From Monarcha castaneiventris obscurior (taxonomy: Eukaryota > Chordata > Aves > Passeriformes > Monarchidae), in assembly GCA_026261815.1 (NCBI GenBank), contig JAMPIT010000206.1, forward strand, positions 434,001 to 498,000: a stretch of DNA of 64,000 nucleotides, read 5' to 3'. Of the stretch, positions 53,462 to 63,100 are shown piece after piece; within the stretch, counting starts at the first letter, position 1, and each line of letters starts with the position of its first letter. The position numbers and the translations under genes are program-made. The notes beneath the pieces were generated by a model. That model had not been told where the DNA came from. It was given only the letters and a program-made list of their open reading frames with translations, and ran no database searches.

Positions 53462-53479
53462 TGGTGTCATGGGTAGGAT
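53462..53479 (+). other. Retroviral primer-binding-site-like sequence
   Basis: An 18-nt stretch beginning TGGTGTCATGGG and ending GGAT lies a few bases after the LTR-like end. Retroviral primer-binding sites start TGG because they pair with the CCA end of a tRNA. It partly resembles sites for tRNA-Leu or tRNA-His; the match is imperfect and from memory, so the primer is left open. Confidence 0.5.
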
Positions 53480-53699
53480 GCTGTGGTTGAAAGAGTCCAT
53501 TAGGGATACCATCACAACCCCTGAGTTCTGGGCAGGGCATGCTGGGAAGTGATCTATTGGTTGTTAACAGCCAGGAGGGATCCAAGCAGCTGCAAGCCAA
53601 GACTGTCCAAGAAATGTCAGTGCTTGACTGCTCCCTGATTTTGGAAAAGTTGAGAGAATATAATGCCTTCCCAATTCCCATGGGCACAGAATAAGCAAA

Positions 53700-54512
53700 T
53701 GAAAATTGGTATAATCCTGAGGTAGTGGTTAAATGCATAAATGTGGTGTTAAGAGAACAAAAGGTACAAAAGAGGAAAGGTAAAGCAATTTTATGTGCAA
53801 TTTTGGGAGCCGCTTTTACTGCTGCCCAAAAGGAAAGGTATGCCAACAAACGAATGGAGGGGAAAAAATGACTGGATGTCTGCAGGACTTGGTGAAAAGA
53901 TTGCAGGACCAGTTAAATGAGAAGAGAGAAAGTAGGCTTTGGGAGAAAATGTTGTTGCTGAGTGTAAGCATACTAGGAGGCTTCGGGTGGAGCTTTGGGA
54001 TGGGGATGAGATATTACAGGAGTAATTGCAGGATTTAGAACTTCTACCATTTGCAGAAACACCACTCATAACACTGACTTTGTATCCAATGAAGAAGTTG
54101 GAAGACAGTAGACAGGTCTGTTTTTCTGACAAAGCGAGATGTAATGTTTGCATTGTCATCTGATGATGAGGAAGTAACATTAGGACCCCTAATTAAAACT
54201 GAAACCACAGACAATGGTCAGGGTCAGCAAACTGCTACTAAAACTGTTGTACAGCAACTCAGATATCAGAGTTCCAGAAAAAGTATAGCAGACTTGCACA
54301 GAATGGAAATGTATGGGCTGATCCCGACAACACTGAAAAGGGGAAAGATGCTTATTTATCTTCAAGTCCCCCTGAATCTACTAGACCCCAGGGTAGAGCG
54401 GAAAAATCACACAAAAAATTACCCACCCGCCCTTCCCTGCCCCCAGTCCCGCAGTTCTATTTTTTTTCTGGTGGCTCATTTGCCAAGAGCATTATGGTCA
54501 CAAGCCAGATGA
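53700..54512 (+). pseudogene. Gag-like remnant, frameshifted and truncated
   Basis: After a leader of about 220 nt, coding-like text appears in shifting registers. There is an Ala/Lys-rich stretch around 53765-53840, then a charged, heptad-like segment (about 53880-53960, with LVKRLQDQLNEKRE) that could be a coiled coil. An acidic patch (SSDDEE) and a Gln/Thr-rich linker follow at about 54144-54260. This arrangement of a charged coil followed by an acidic, low-complexity linker suits the N-terminal part of a retroviral Gag polyprotein, which builds the particle core. Capsid and nucleocapsid zinc-knuckle motifs were not found. Stops at several points make it non-functional. The assignment rests mainly on position between the PBS and env. 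Confidence 0.45.
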
Positions 54513-54513
54513 G

Positions 54514-54726
54514 ATGGAAATCCGGCAAGTAGAATCCTATTGCATACATAGTGATGGCCCATCCATTTGGATTCCAGTAGGTTCTTGTCAACAAATAATA
54601 ACATTTCTAATAGTAACTCAAATTCAGAGAGCATCCCACTTGTGGGAACAACTTGAACCACAGGAGGCCCTCCCAAAAGGGTGGGGGAAGCAGCAACAGC
54701 AGTACAGCAAGCACTTCATGAAGTAG
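54514..54726 (+). pseudogene. Retroviral remnant, possible pol 3' end (integrase tail-like)
   Basis: This 70-codon frame contains a DGPSIWIP string that resembles the W-[IV]-P segment in the C-terminal tail of some retroviral integrases. It is placed where the end of pol would lie if the middle of the provirus were deleted. There is no catalytic D,D-35-E region. The call is tentative; it could instead belong to gag or env. Confidence 0.25.
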
Positions 54727-54995
54727 AAGTTGAGATTCCACCTGAGGAACATCAAGGCCAAATTGGTCCTGACAGACCAAAGAGATCTTTACTATTCAAC
54801 TCAACTACATTTAAGGAGACAGATATTCTGGATGGAGAAGAAGCATTTTTGTCATCAGCCTGAGCTGTTAAACAGCTTGAGCCACTAAGGGGTAACCTGT
54901 CCAGACAAACCCCACCAGGACTAGTATTATTTTCTCATCCCAGGAATGATACTGGGAATGATGTCAGCATACCCCCACTGAAGATCAAGTTAACC

Positions 54996-55902
54996 ATGGA
55001 AGGACTGCTTATCCTTCTTGCAGGAGCAATGATTGCCAGCATGAACCAAATTTGGTTCACACATCAACACAATGAACCCACAGGCTGGAGACTCTCTGTT
55101 CTTTATTTATGGTAATAATAGTACATAGTGCACCACACGTTTCTCAGCTGTGGGGGCAATTTACTATGGCAGTGTTTATAAAGGAAGGAGATGAAAGTAA
55201 TTTACTCACAGAAATTCAAAAGCTAGCCTGGGATAATGCAACCAAATTTGAAAGGGAATTCCACTCTTGGGGGTAACTAATTAATTTCACTTATGACTCC
55301 ATCAAGAGTAAAGCCAAAATTTTTGTTTTAACAATATGCAATGCTTTGGTACATACTACATACCAAATCATTGTGTCAGGATTCAGTCCCAACAGAGCTG
55401 TACTCTGTTCCCTGGAGCACAGAGTAAGGGCCCAGTGGAATGGATGTGTCTGCATAAGAACCCCTTGAGATTTTATTCTTGTAGACATCCTTGTAGATAA
55501 AAGCAATCACCCTTATATTTGTGTCTGTAACTGTGTTGAAATCATGTGATCTGATTGTAGTTATTGAGCTGCTGTTACATCTTATCAATTGTTATGATTT
55601 AACACTGATTTAAGACCTACACCCTACGCCTGTTGGAATGAATCTCAGCTTGATAAAGCTGCTACTGAAGCAAGCACAAGAAAATGGACAAAAGATTGAT
55701 TACTGCTCCTTAGGATGTGAAAGAAATCTAGGTGATGGAATGGGTGAAAAAAGATGAAGAACAACATTGCTGGGACATGTTATTTAGATGGTTGCGGAAA
55801 GCAACAGGAGTTTTTAACAAGGTGTTGCATCCTGTGATTGTTCTTTTAATATTAACCTTTCTGCTTTTCATTTTGATAATCACATTGTACATCAAGTTGT
55901 GA
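54996..55902 (+). pseudogene. Env-like remnant with signal-like start and C-terminal membrane anchor
   Basis: At 54996 an ATG opens a hydrophobic, signal-like N-terminus (GLLILLAGAMIA). A coding-like segment at about 55112-55276 contains an N-glycosylation sequon (NAT) and then stops. Degenerate text follows. The last part, 55735-55902, is open for 55 codons: a charged and Trp-rich stretch, then a hydrophobic membrane-spanning segment of about 22 residues (PVIVLLILTFLLFILIITLY) and a very short tail ending in TGA. This is the layout of a retroviral envelope protein's surface-to-transmembrane end. Several stops and frame changes break it, and no fusion-peptide or immunosuppressive-type motif was recognised. 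It cannot make a full envelope. Confidence 0.55.
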
Positions 55903-55925
55903 AGGATTATAGAGGGATTACCCCC

Positions 55926-56450
55926 TGTCCTAGGTTACAGTGTAAGATGTAACCAAAAGCATGTATTCTATTATCATCTTCACAAGCTGTTAAAGCAGGC
56001 GGGGCAGTGTTCATTATCTCCTACTGTGACTCATCCCTGATAACTCCCTCCGGGAGCTATCTCTGTTTAATGAGCAATCAAGGACCCACTGCATGATTCA
56101 TAAAATTGCATCAGCCCATTGTGAGATGCTTCGCCCGGGGGGAGAAGCCAAGCATTCCCACCTGGATATAATCTGGGGTTTGGAATAGCACAAGCAGCCT
56201 TTACCTATAGGACTCCCAGAGGACAAGAGCTACACCACTGGACCTTCAGATGAAGACCAGACCCTTCTACAGGATCACTGCTTCAATAGGACCACTTCAT
56301 CTGGTCTGCTACCAACACCCTGACTAACAGGGTGTCAGGTTGTATCCTGACTCTGTCAGTGTTCTTGTACTATTGCATTTATTTTAACTTTCCTATTAAA
56401 TTATAATTCTGACTTGCGATCTCCCACTGGTTTGCTTTCAAACAAGCACA
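55926..56450 (+). mobile_element. Endogenous retrovirus LTR (family A, copy 2)
   Basis: A 525-bp unit starts TGTCCTAGG and ends AAGCACA, with GGATATAA near 56164-56171 and ATTAAA at 56395-56400. It aligns with the LTR at 3086-3558 over most of its length, sharing the start, the AGCCAAGCATTCCCACCTGG block, the GGGTGTCAGGTTGTAT block and the 3' segment; a longer U3 middle accounts for the extra length. It begins 23 bp after the env-like stop, where a 3' LTR belongs, but no clear polypurine tract precedes it. The bases on either side (CCCCC before, CCCCA after) could also be a short target duplication of a separate solo insertion. Confidence 0.82.
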
Positions 56451-56826
56451 CCCCAAAGAGTAGAGATAGAGGGAGAAGAAGGGCAGATGCATTCTATAAC
56501 CTTTCTCATCTTTTCCCTTTTCAAAGAATGGGACTCTTCACCAAGTCCATATCGATGTTTGTGCCACAGGGTGGTATATAATCCCAGAAGATAAGGGGCT
56601 AATGTGTATGTCTCAAATACCATCAGCTGGATGGCTGCAGAGCTGACCAAGGATGGTTGGTCATGACGCACCATGAAAAAGAACAAGATATGGCTGGAGA
56701 AGGGGCCATGCAGAGGTAGGGCAGTACTTTTCCAGGATAAACATCTTTGTTCTAGCTCCTGGACATAAGCACAACACGGTACTGCACAAGTGCAGGAATG
56801 AGGTTGAGAAATGGACATTGAGTGTA
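56451..56826. other. Spacer between two LTRs
   Basis: No recognised repeat. A 126-codon minus frame (56438-56818) has no recognisable domain. It ends in GTGTA, the left duplication of the next LTR. It may be host DNA or residual viral sequence. Confidence 0.4.
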
Positions 56827-57621
56827 TGTCAGGGACTGAAATGGTTCATGCCTTAAACATTGTTATGAAGTTTTGCCCATTACAGCAAAAACTGTATAAA
56901 GAAGCTACAACCACAGAAGCCTCCCTGAAAAACTTTGGACTGTGAGTTAAGCCCCCTAGATAAGATAAAGAGCACACTATTGTTTAATCATCTCAAGTCT
57001 AGGGAGAAACAAACAAGGCCAAAGGAGAAGAATGCATCCAGAAGAGAGCCAAACATGGCAGAGATTATTCCCTGGCTAAGTTTGGGGTGGGGGAGACCAC
57101 AGCCCACAGAAGCCAGGTTTATTCCCCCCAAAATGAGGTGGGGAGGAGGTTTCAGGTGTAACCTCTGGTCAGAGGCAGTGAACACCCACCTTCCCTTACA
57201 CAAACTGGCCCAGCTGTGAAACTCCCAACCCCACAGGCCACATCCACAGGACACTCATATGAGAGGCAGCTAAGGTGGTATAATCCATCAAAGACTCCCC
57301 AAAGCACTCCCCATGGGCATTACACCACAGGACTGCATGTGATGCAACAGATCCAGAGTCTGCTGTAAGAGACAATGGCAAACTTCCCCCCCCCCTCCAG
57401 GGTGGTGCCTGAGTTTTCCTACCTAGCCTGAGTGTATATTAACCCATTGGATTCAATGCTTTTGGGGGGGCCTTCACCACCAAAATGACCAGCTGGAGAG
57501 GATCAACAGAACATCATTGGGATCCATGAATGGTGATACTTTCCTTATTCTGTCTCTGTCATTCTCTTTCTGTCCCTGCCCCCCCAACTCTTCTCCTATT
57601 TCTTTCTCTTCCTTTTACTCC

Positions 57622-57657
<36 letters not shown>

Positions 57658-57774
57658 TTACTATTAAATAAAATCCATACTATTGTCACTGGCATATGGT
57701 CTTGTCTGCACCTTAATTCAGGCAGAGGCATTTCTAAGAGCTTTAATAACTGGACAGTTGTTAAAGTCCCAACA
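56827..57774 (+). mobile_element. Solo LTR (948 bp) with perfect GTGTA duplication
   Basis: The unit starts TGTCAGGGACTG and ends AAAGTCCCAACA, so its termini form a short imperfect inverted repeat (TGTCAGGGACT against TGTTGGGACTT). Perfect GTGTA target duplications lie at 56822-56826 and 57775-57779. Near its right end a CT microsatellite precedes AATAAA (57667-57672), giving plus orientation. TATA-like strings occur at 56895-56900 and 57435-57440. It is a different family from the neighbouring 55926 LTR. No internal viral sequence is attached. Confidence 0.92.
57627..57653 (+). repeat. (CT)n microsatellite inside the LTR
   Basis: About 13 CT units about 15 bp upstream of the LTR's AATAAA. 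It extends a longer pyrimidine-rich stretch (about 57540-57655) and probably belongs to the LTR itself. Confidence 0.95.
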
Positions 57775-57779
57775 GTGTA

Positions 57780-59059
57780 TGGCTGGGGGGGGGGAGGTTG
57801 TCAAGACCACCCAAGACCCTAAAGCCCTCCAGCCCATTTCCAATAAGGACTAGAGGAATGGACTGCACATGGTAACTAATTTGCATAGAAAGATATCCCC
57901 ACCAAGCCCAGGCAGGGTCTGGTCCCCCACTGCCAACACGTTCGGTTCAAGCAGTACTTACTACATGAAACACTTCTTCTATCTCAATAGTTAATGAATA
58001 CTAATAAATGAATGAGAGATGCTTTAGTAACTCCAAATCCCATAAGGAAAGAAATACTTCACTGTACACTGTATGCCCTAATAAAAGAAAATTAAGGATG
58101 TAAAGTCAAACCATGGGAAAGGATGAAAAAGGGAATTTTTTTGCCAGCTCATACAATACTTGGCTACCAAATCTGTGAGTAGTAATAGCATCGAATACAC
58201 CTTTTTAAAGCTTCTGTTTCTCCCAAATGTACAGTTCATCAGAGAATGCTCCTGCTTCTCATCATCTATTTCCCTTTCCAAAAGGTACTTGGGAAAATTA
58301 TTATTTCCTAGCAAACAGAGGTCTGTAGGAACTTACAAATCAACCATATACGCTACACCAATTTGCTTTTATTACAGAAGAACAATTCCAGCACTGATAT
58401 ACTATTATATTGGATTCAGTAATTTTCAAACCTGCATGCCTGGAGTTTTGCTTCCAGAAGTTCCCAGAAGTGTACTTCAGCACTTAAAATAAGCTATTTG
58501 GATGGAAAAAGTATCTTCCACTTTAGAAGTGGGGAAAGGCAACCAAGTCCAGCATTCTTTTCTCTAGCCTCAACAAACAGGCATCACTACACCCATCCCA
58601 AATGCACTCAAAGGGATTGTGTTAGGTTCTGGACTGATTATTTTACTGCCTCACAGATTACATTCACTTCTCCAGGAAGCTACTTCTCTTCCCATTCAAG
58701 GTTCTTCATAGCCTCTCTTTGTCTCTTCCAAATCACATTTAGACTTCCACCTCTGATCAGCCCATGGCAGACACTGACCCCTGTCTACTCATTAAACTCT
58801 TAAACAAATCTCTTCATGCTCCCCATAAACCCTCATAATTGCCCAAATTCCTCCAGTGTTGGGATGGAGAACGTACTGAGACCATTGCTATCACGTTGGT
58901 TAATATCCAGCCACAGCCACTTTGTTTTCTGCCTGCTGTACATCTGGGATGTGTTCTTATACCTGGAACACAACCATCTTTTAGTATAGCACCTGACACA
59001 AGAGAGCCATGGGCTTTGGCTAAGCTCTTGATACTTTGGTATACAAGAAAGTTAAGAGC
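57780..59059. other. Unique spacer between two solo LTRs
   Basis: A G-rich run lies at about 57785-57796. The remaining frames are short and featureless. No repeat family was recognised. Confidence 0.5.
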
Positions 59060-59064
59060 ATCAG

Positions 59065-59712
59065 TGTCCCAGTTTGGATAAATTTGGAGGAAAATATCCT
59101 CTGATAGAAAGCAGGTTACAATCACCCCTCCCCCCACCAGGTTCAGGAAAAAAACTTTTTTCCTCTAAGGAAAGTAAAAGAGATAAAACCTATTTGTTAA
59201 CAAACACACAGGAAAAGAATAATAATGCTAAATAGTAAAACCCTTTGCTATAGAGAGAAAACCTGGTAAGATTTGAGAGTCCTCTCCTCCTCCTGGGAGC
59301 TGGGTTGGGGTGGGCCCCCCACCTCCAGGGCCTCGGTGGAAAATTCTCCTGATGTGCTCTGATGTTGTTGAAACAGTCCAGAAGAGAAGGGATAAACCAA
59401 AGTCCCAAGAAAGCAACGTTCAACTCTTTGTCTCTCTCTCTCTCTCTCCCCCCGAAGAAAAAAAAACAATAGAGACAAAAAAAAGCTGGCTGAGAAGCAC
59501 CAAGGGTGTTTCCTCCTCCCTTACTGCCAGAGCTGAAAAACAGAGGAGAGTATCTGTGTCCTTGTATAAATTGCTTTGAAAAGTTCGTCAGGGTTTTGTT
59601 TTTCCTCTCTCCCCTCTCAGGCTCAGTTTAAAGGCACAGAAAAGGCATAAAATTAATTTCTGGGCAATAGAGCAGTGATAGGGGATACACATCATAAAGT
59701 CACCCCAAGACA
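59065..59712 (-). mobile_element. Solo LTR (648 bp) with perfect ATCAG duplication
   Basis: The unit starts TGTCCCAGTTTGG and ends CACCCCAAGACA, so its termini form TGTC...GACA. Perfect ATCAG target duplications lie at 59060-59064 and 59713-59717. A C/G-rich middle (about 59280-59335) and a CT tract (about 59431-59450) are internal. Orientation is given as minus because the ends recall a songbird LTR family read that way; this is from memory and the polyadenylation signal is not intact, so the strand is less sure than the boundaries. Confidence 0.88.
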
Positions 59713-59909
59713 ATCAGCAACAGGGAAACTGCAGGAAGGTTTGATAGATTTGACCACTTACAACACTAACCCATAGGTGCATATACCAGTCCCTTTACAT
59801 GTGCTGACCTCCATCAAAAATAGTTGCACAAAAGCTTTGTAAATCACCACTATCATCATCACCTCCTCTGCTACTTGGGCAGTGGCTTTTTTACTTTTCT
59901 TTTCTTTAA

Positions 59910-60158
59910 GGACAGGATGAGAGGACGCAGTCTTAAGCTGCACCAGGGGAGGTTTAAGTTGGATGTTAGGAAGGATTTATTTACAGAAAGGGTGAACATT
60001 GGAATGGACTGCCCAGGGAGGTGGTGGAATCACTGTCCTTGGAGGTATTTAAGGAACGACTGGATGTGGCCAGTGGTTAGCGCCATGGTGGTGTTAGGTC
60101 ATAGGATGGACTTGATGATCTCAGAGGTCTTTTCCAATCTAATTGATTCTATGATTCT
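59910..60158 (+). mobile_element. CR1 LINE 3'-end fragment
   Basis: About 250 bp in plus orientation: AAGGACAGGATGAGAGGACG, then the GGTTTAAGTTGGATGTTAGG block, TGGAATGGACTGCCCAGGGAGG and the end AATTGATTCTATGATTCTT, the CR1 3' signature. It starts 192 bp after the ATCAG duplication of the previous LTR. It is non-coding. Confidence 0.95.
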
Positions 60159-63100
60159 TCCATTACTGCTAGAAGGAATCAAAAAACCTTCTGTTGCTGA
60201 AGTTCTTTATCCTGGCCCCTGAGGGCGGGCATGTTTTCTTCTTCAGCATACTTATTATTGCTTCTACTGTGCAAGGGCATTTCCAGGCAGACGTAAAGAG
60301 TTGCTCTCACTGGCACATGGTAATCTAAAGTCATGTGGAGTACCCATCAAGCTGGCATGACAGTCATGACCTGATACAGCCCATGGGATGTGCTCTCAAA
60401 GAGTGTTGAAACTCAGACACAGAAAGTCTGTCAGTCCTGAGAATAGACTATGTAACTACTCCACCTTCACTGCAATTTTTACACATCTTAAAGCCAGGAC
60501 AAATCACCTCAGCTATAGCTTCTTGGTAACATGTGAAAAGTTTTGGCTTTCCTCTGCCTGGTCCAGGGCACATGTTCATCAGCCAAATGATGTTCATGTA
60601 AAAGCACAAGCTCTGGTCCCCTTTGTTTTGTGCCACAGCTGCACTCCAACTGACAGCGTGTCAGTGTTGGCATCACTGGCAGAACAAAGGAGACAAAGGC
60701 TGACATAGGAGAGGGAAACTTTCTTAGACTCCTAAAGAGCAGCAATATTAAAAAAGAAAAAATTAAATAAAAAGCAAACTCTAGGAAAAGGACACACCTG
60801 GACCAGGAGCAATTTTTAAAGGAGGAAACTCTGCCCATCTGCCATGTATGGAGGGCTCACCAGTCATAAACCCTGCCTTTTCTCACCATTTTGTGCAAGA
60901 GAGCATGGATTTGGTGAACAGAGACAGATCCAGAGGGCTATTTCCTATGCCCCTACAGCCCTAGCAATGCCTGCACTGCCTTATCTCTTTGTAAACACGC
61001 TAAACTAGGCCAGGCTAAGTGCGCAGGAAAGTACACTAACGACGAATGGTTTTAAGGCTCTTGGCAGTAGACACAGCCACTTGGTTTAAGTGGCACGTGT
61101 CTCAGTATTAAGGCTCATGCTAAGCAGCTGCAAATGGATGTGGCAGGCACGCTCCACTCCTCACTGAGTTTAATGCAGGAAATTGTGTGTGCTCCAATAC
61201 TGTAACACAGGAAATATGAGAGCTAAAAATGCACCCTGGGGAATTAAATCTCTGCTCTTCTCCCCCATCTCCAACTCAGGAGTGCCCAGAGTGGCTTTTG
61301 TGTAGCCTCACCTCCAAACATACCTCTGCACTTATTTCCAGCACTACCTAACACGCAAGGGACATTTCCGGGGAGACAAAAGGCTGTACCTCCATCCCAA
61401 GCAGTTCACAAACTAAGGATATGCAGAGGGGACTGATGTGCCACTTCAACCTCTCCCTTTGCACAGCTTCAGAGCCCAAACTTCCTTCTACTCACCCAAT
61501 TAAAAGAACTACACTGCTGCATTTATTTGTTAGTGCAGCAAGAGACAACCCTTGTCAGCAGCACTGAAGCTGTGCAAGTGACTCTTGCAGATGCCATTGT
61601 TCTTAGACACACGATTTCATTACATAAAGCCTGCCCACTGAGAGATATGTTGGGAAGGGGGGGACAGGAAGGAGGGGGAGGGAGGAAAGGAGAGGGAGCC
61701 TTTAACAGAGAGGGGAAAAGAAACCCTCAGAGATCCAAAATAAATGATTCTTGATTCACAGGGAGGCAGGAAACACAGCTCACACCCAAACAAAGACACT
61801 CCTCTATGGCAGACAAGCATCCTGATGATTGTTGGCTTTGTTGTTACAACAGGAAACTCCCCCGCCCCGCTCTGCAGCGCTGGATTCTTGGAGGCGCCTA
61901 CCAGTACTTGCGTTTTGCTGCTCCCTTTCCTGCAGGAGTGGGAGGAGCTGCTGGAACGCGCGGCACAGCAGCTGAAATGGGAAACATCTCGGGGATGCAG
62001 CATCTTTCGATTCACCCAACAAGTAGTCTGCTCTAATTCAAATGGCTGTCAGTGAACAAGATATTACAAAAACATATTTCCTGTGGGTTAGCACAGCAAA
62101 CAGCATAATACAAAACTCATGATATGCCACCATATGGCTTCTGCCGTATTATTTTTGCTAATAATGTAGAACAACATGCACTGTGGTAGCTGCAATGACC
62201 ACCATGCCACTACAGCCTGTTTGTGCCAGGACTGAAGTGGTTTCTTATTAATTATTTAGGTATAGCATTGTATTTAAAAAACCTTGAGGATGGAATAATA
62301 GTATTCTTATTTAGTTATTTTTCACCCAGAATATGATTAAACTGTTCAAAAGTCAGAGTCCCAATTTTTCAGCAAGACTGGGATGAGAAAATATTGCTTA
62401 CCATCAAAACAGAAAGCATAATGTCAGCAACCTAGTAAAAATACCTGTTAAAAAGCATGGGTTTACAGCAAGCAATAGCTGCAGCCACTATTCTGAGCTG
62501 TGAAGATGAGACAGAACCAGAGAGCTCTGTCCTTTTATGATGAACTGCAAACTTAATCAGGATCCATACCGGCTTGAAATATGTAATCTGTATTGTCCAT
62601 TTTCCTCCTCCTCTCTATGTGTGTACAGACGGTCAAAACCTTACAGCTCAACCCTGAGCAATGGATAATGCTTCCCAGCCTCCAGCCTCTGTGGTTACTT
62701 CCAAATTAACATCCAAACTGTGTTACGTGATTCACAACACCAGAAACAAGAGTCTAGTTCACCTGTCAGACCAACTTGTTAGTCAGGAAATCGTTAGAGC
62801 AGCTACATTTCTGCACCTATTTTTGCTCTTTAAAATTGTGTATGGCTACTGTAAACATACACATCAAACCATCTCTGTGTTCCAGCTTCAAGAGAAAAAG
62901 AACAACAACAAAAACCACTGAAAAAAAATAACCCACTCCTACCCAGACTTGTCCTGAATACTAATGCTAAACTATTACAAAATGCTAATTTGGTACCAAC
63001 AACCTATGATTAAAAAAACAACGAAGCACCTCAAGCACATGAATTAAGGCATCATCTTAAACATGGTCTTTTCATCTTGAGCTAGAAAACCCTTATACAT

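Larger units (their letters stand above)
53286..55925 (+). mobile_element. Deleted endogenous retrovirus: LTR end, PBS-like site, gag-like and env-like remnants
   Basis: The order is that of a plus-strand provirus: TATATAG (53294-53300) and AATAAA (53349-53354) in an LTR-like U3-R-U5 arrangement, U5 ending about 53452-53457, a primer-binding-site-like sequence at 53462-53479, a gag-like remnant, then an env-like remnant ending at 55902. No reverse transcriptase, RNase H or integrase core was recognised, so most of gag-pro-pol is deleted. Many stops and frame changes show it is dead. The left limit of the 5' LTR is not visible. The LTR that follows at 55926 does not resemble the U5 at 53350-53452, so it is uncertain whether it is this element's own 3' LTR. 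Confidence 0.7.
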
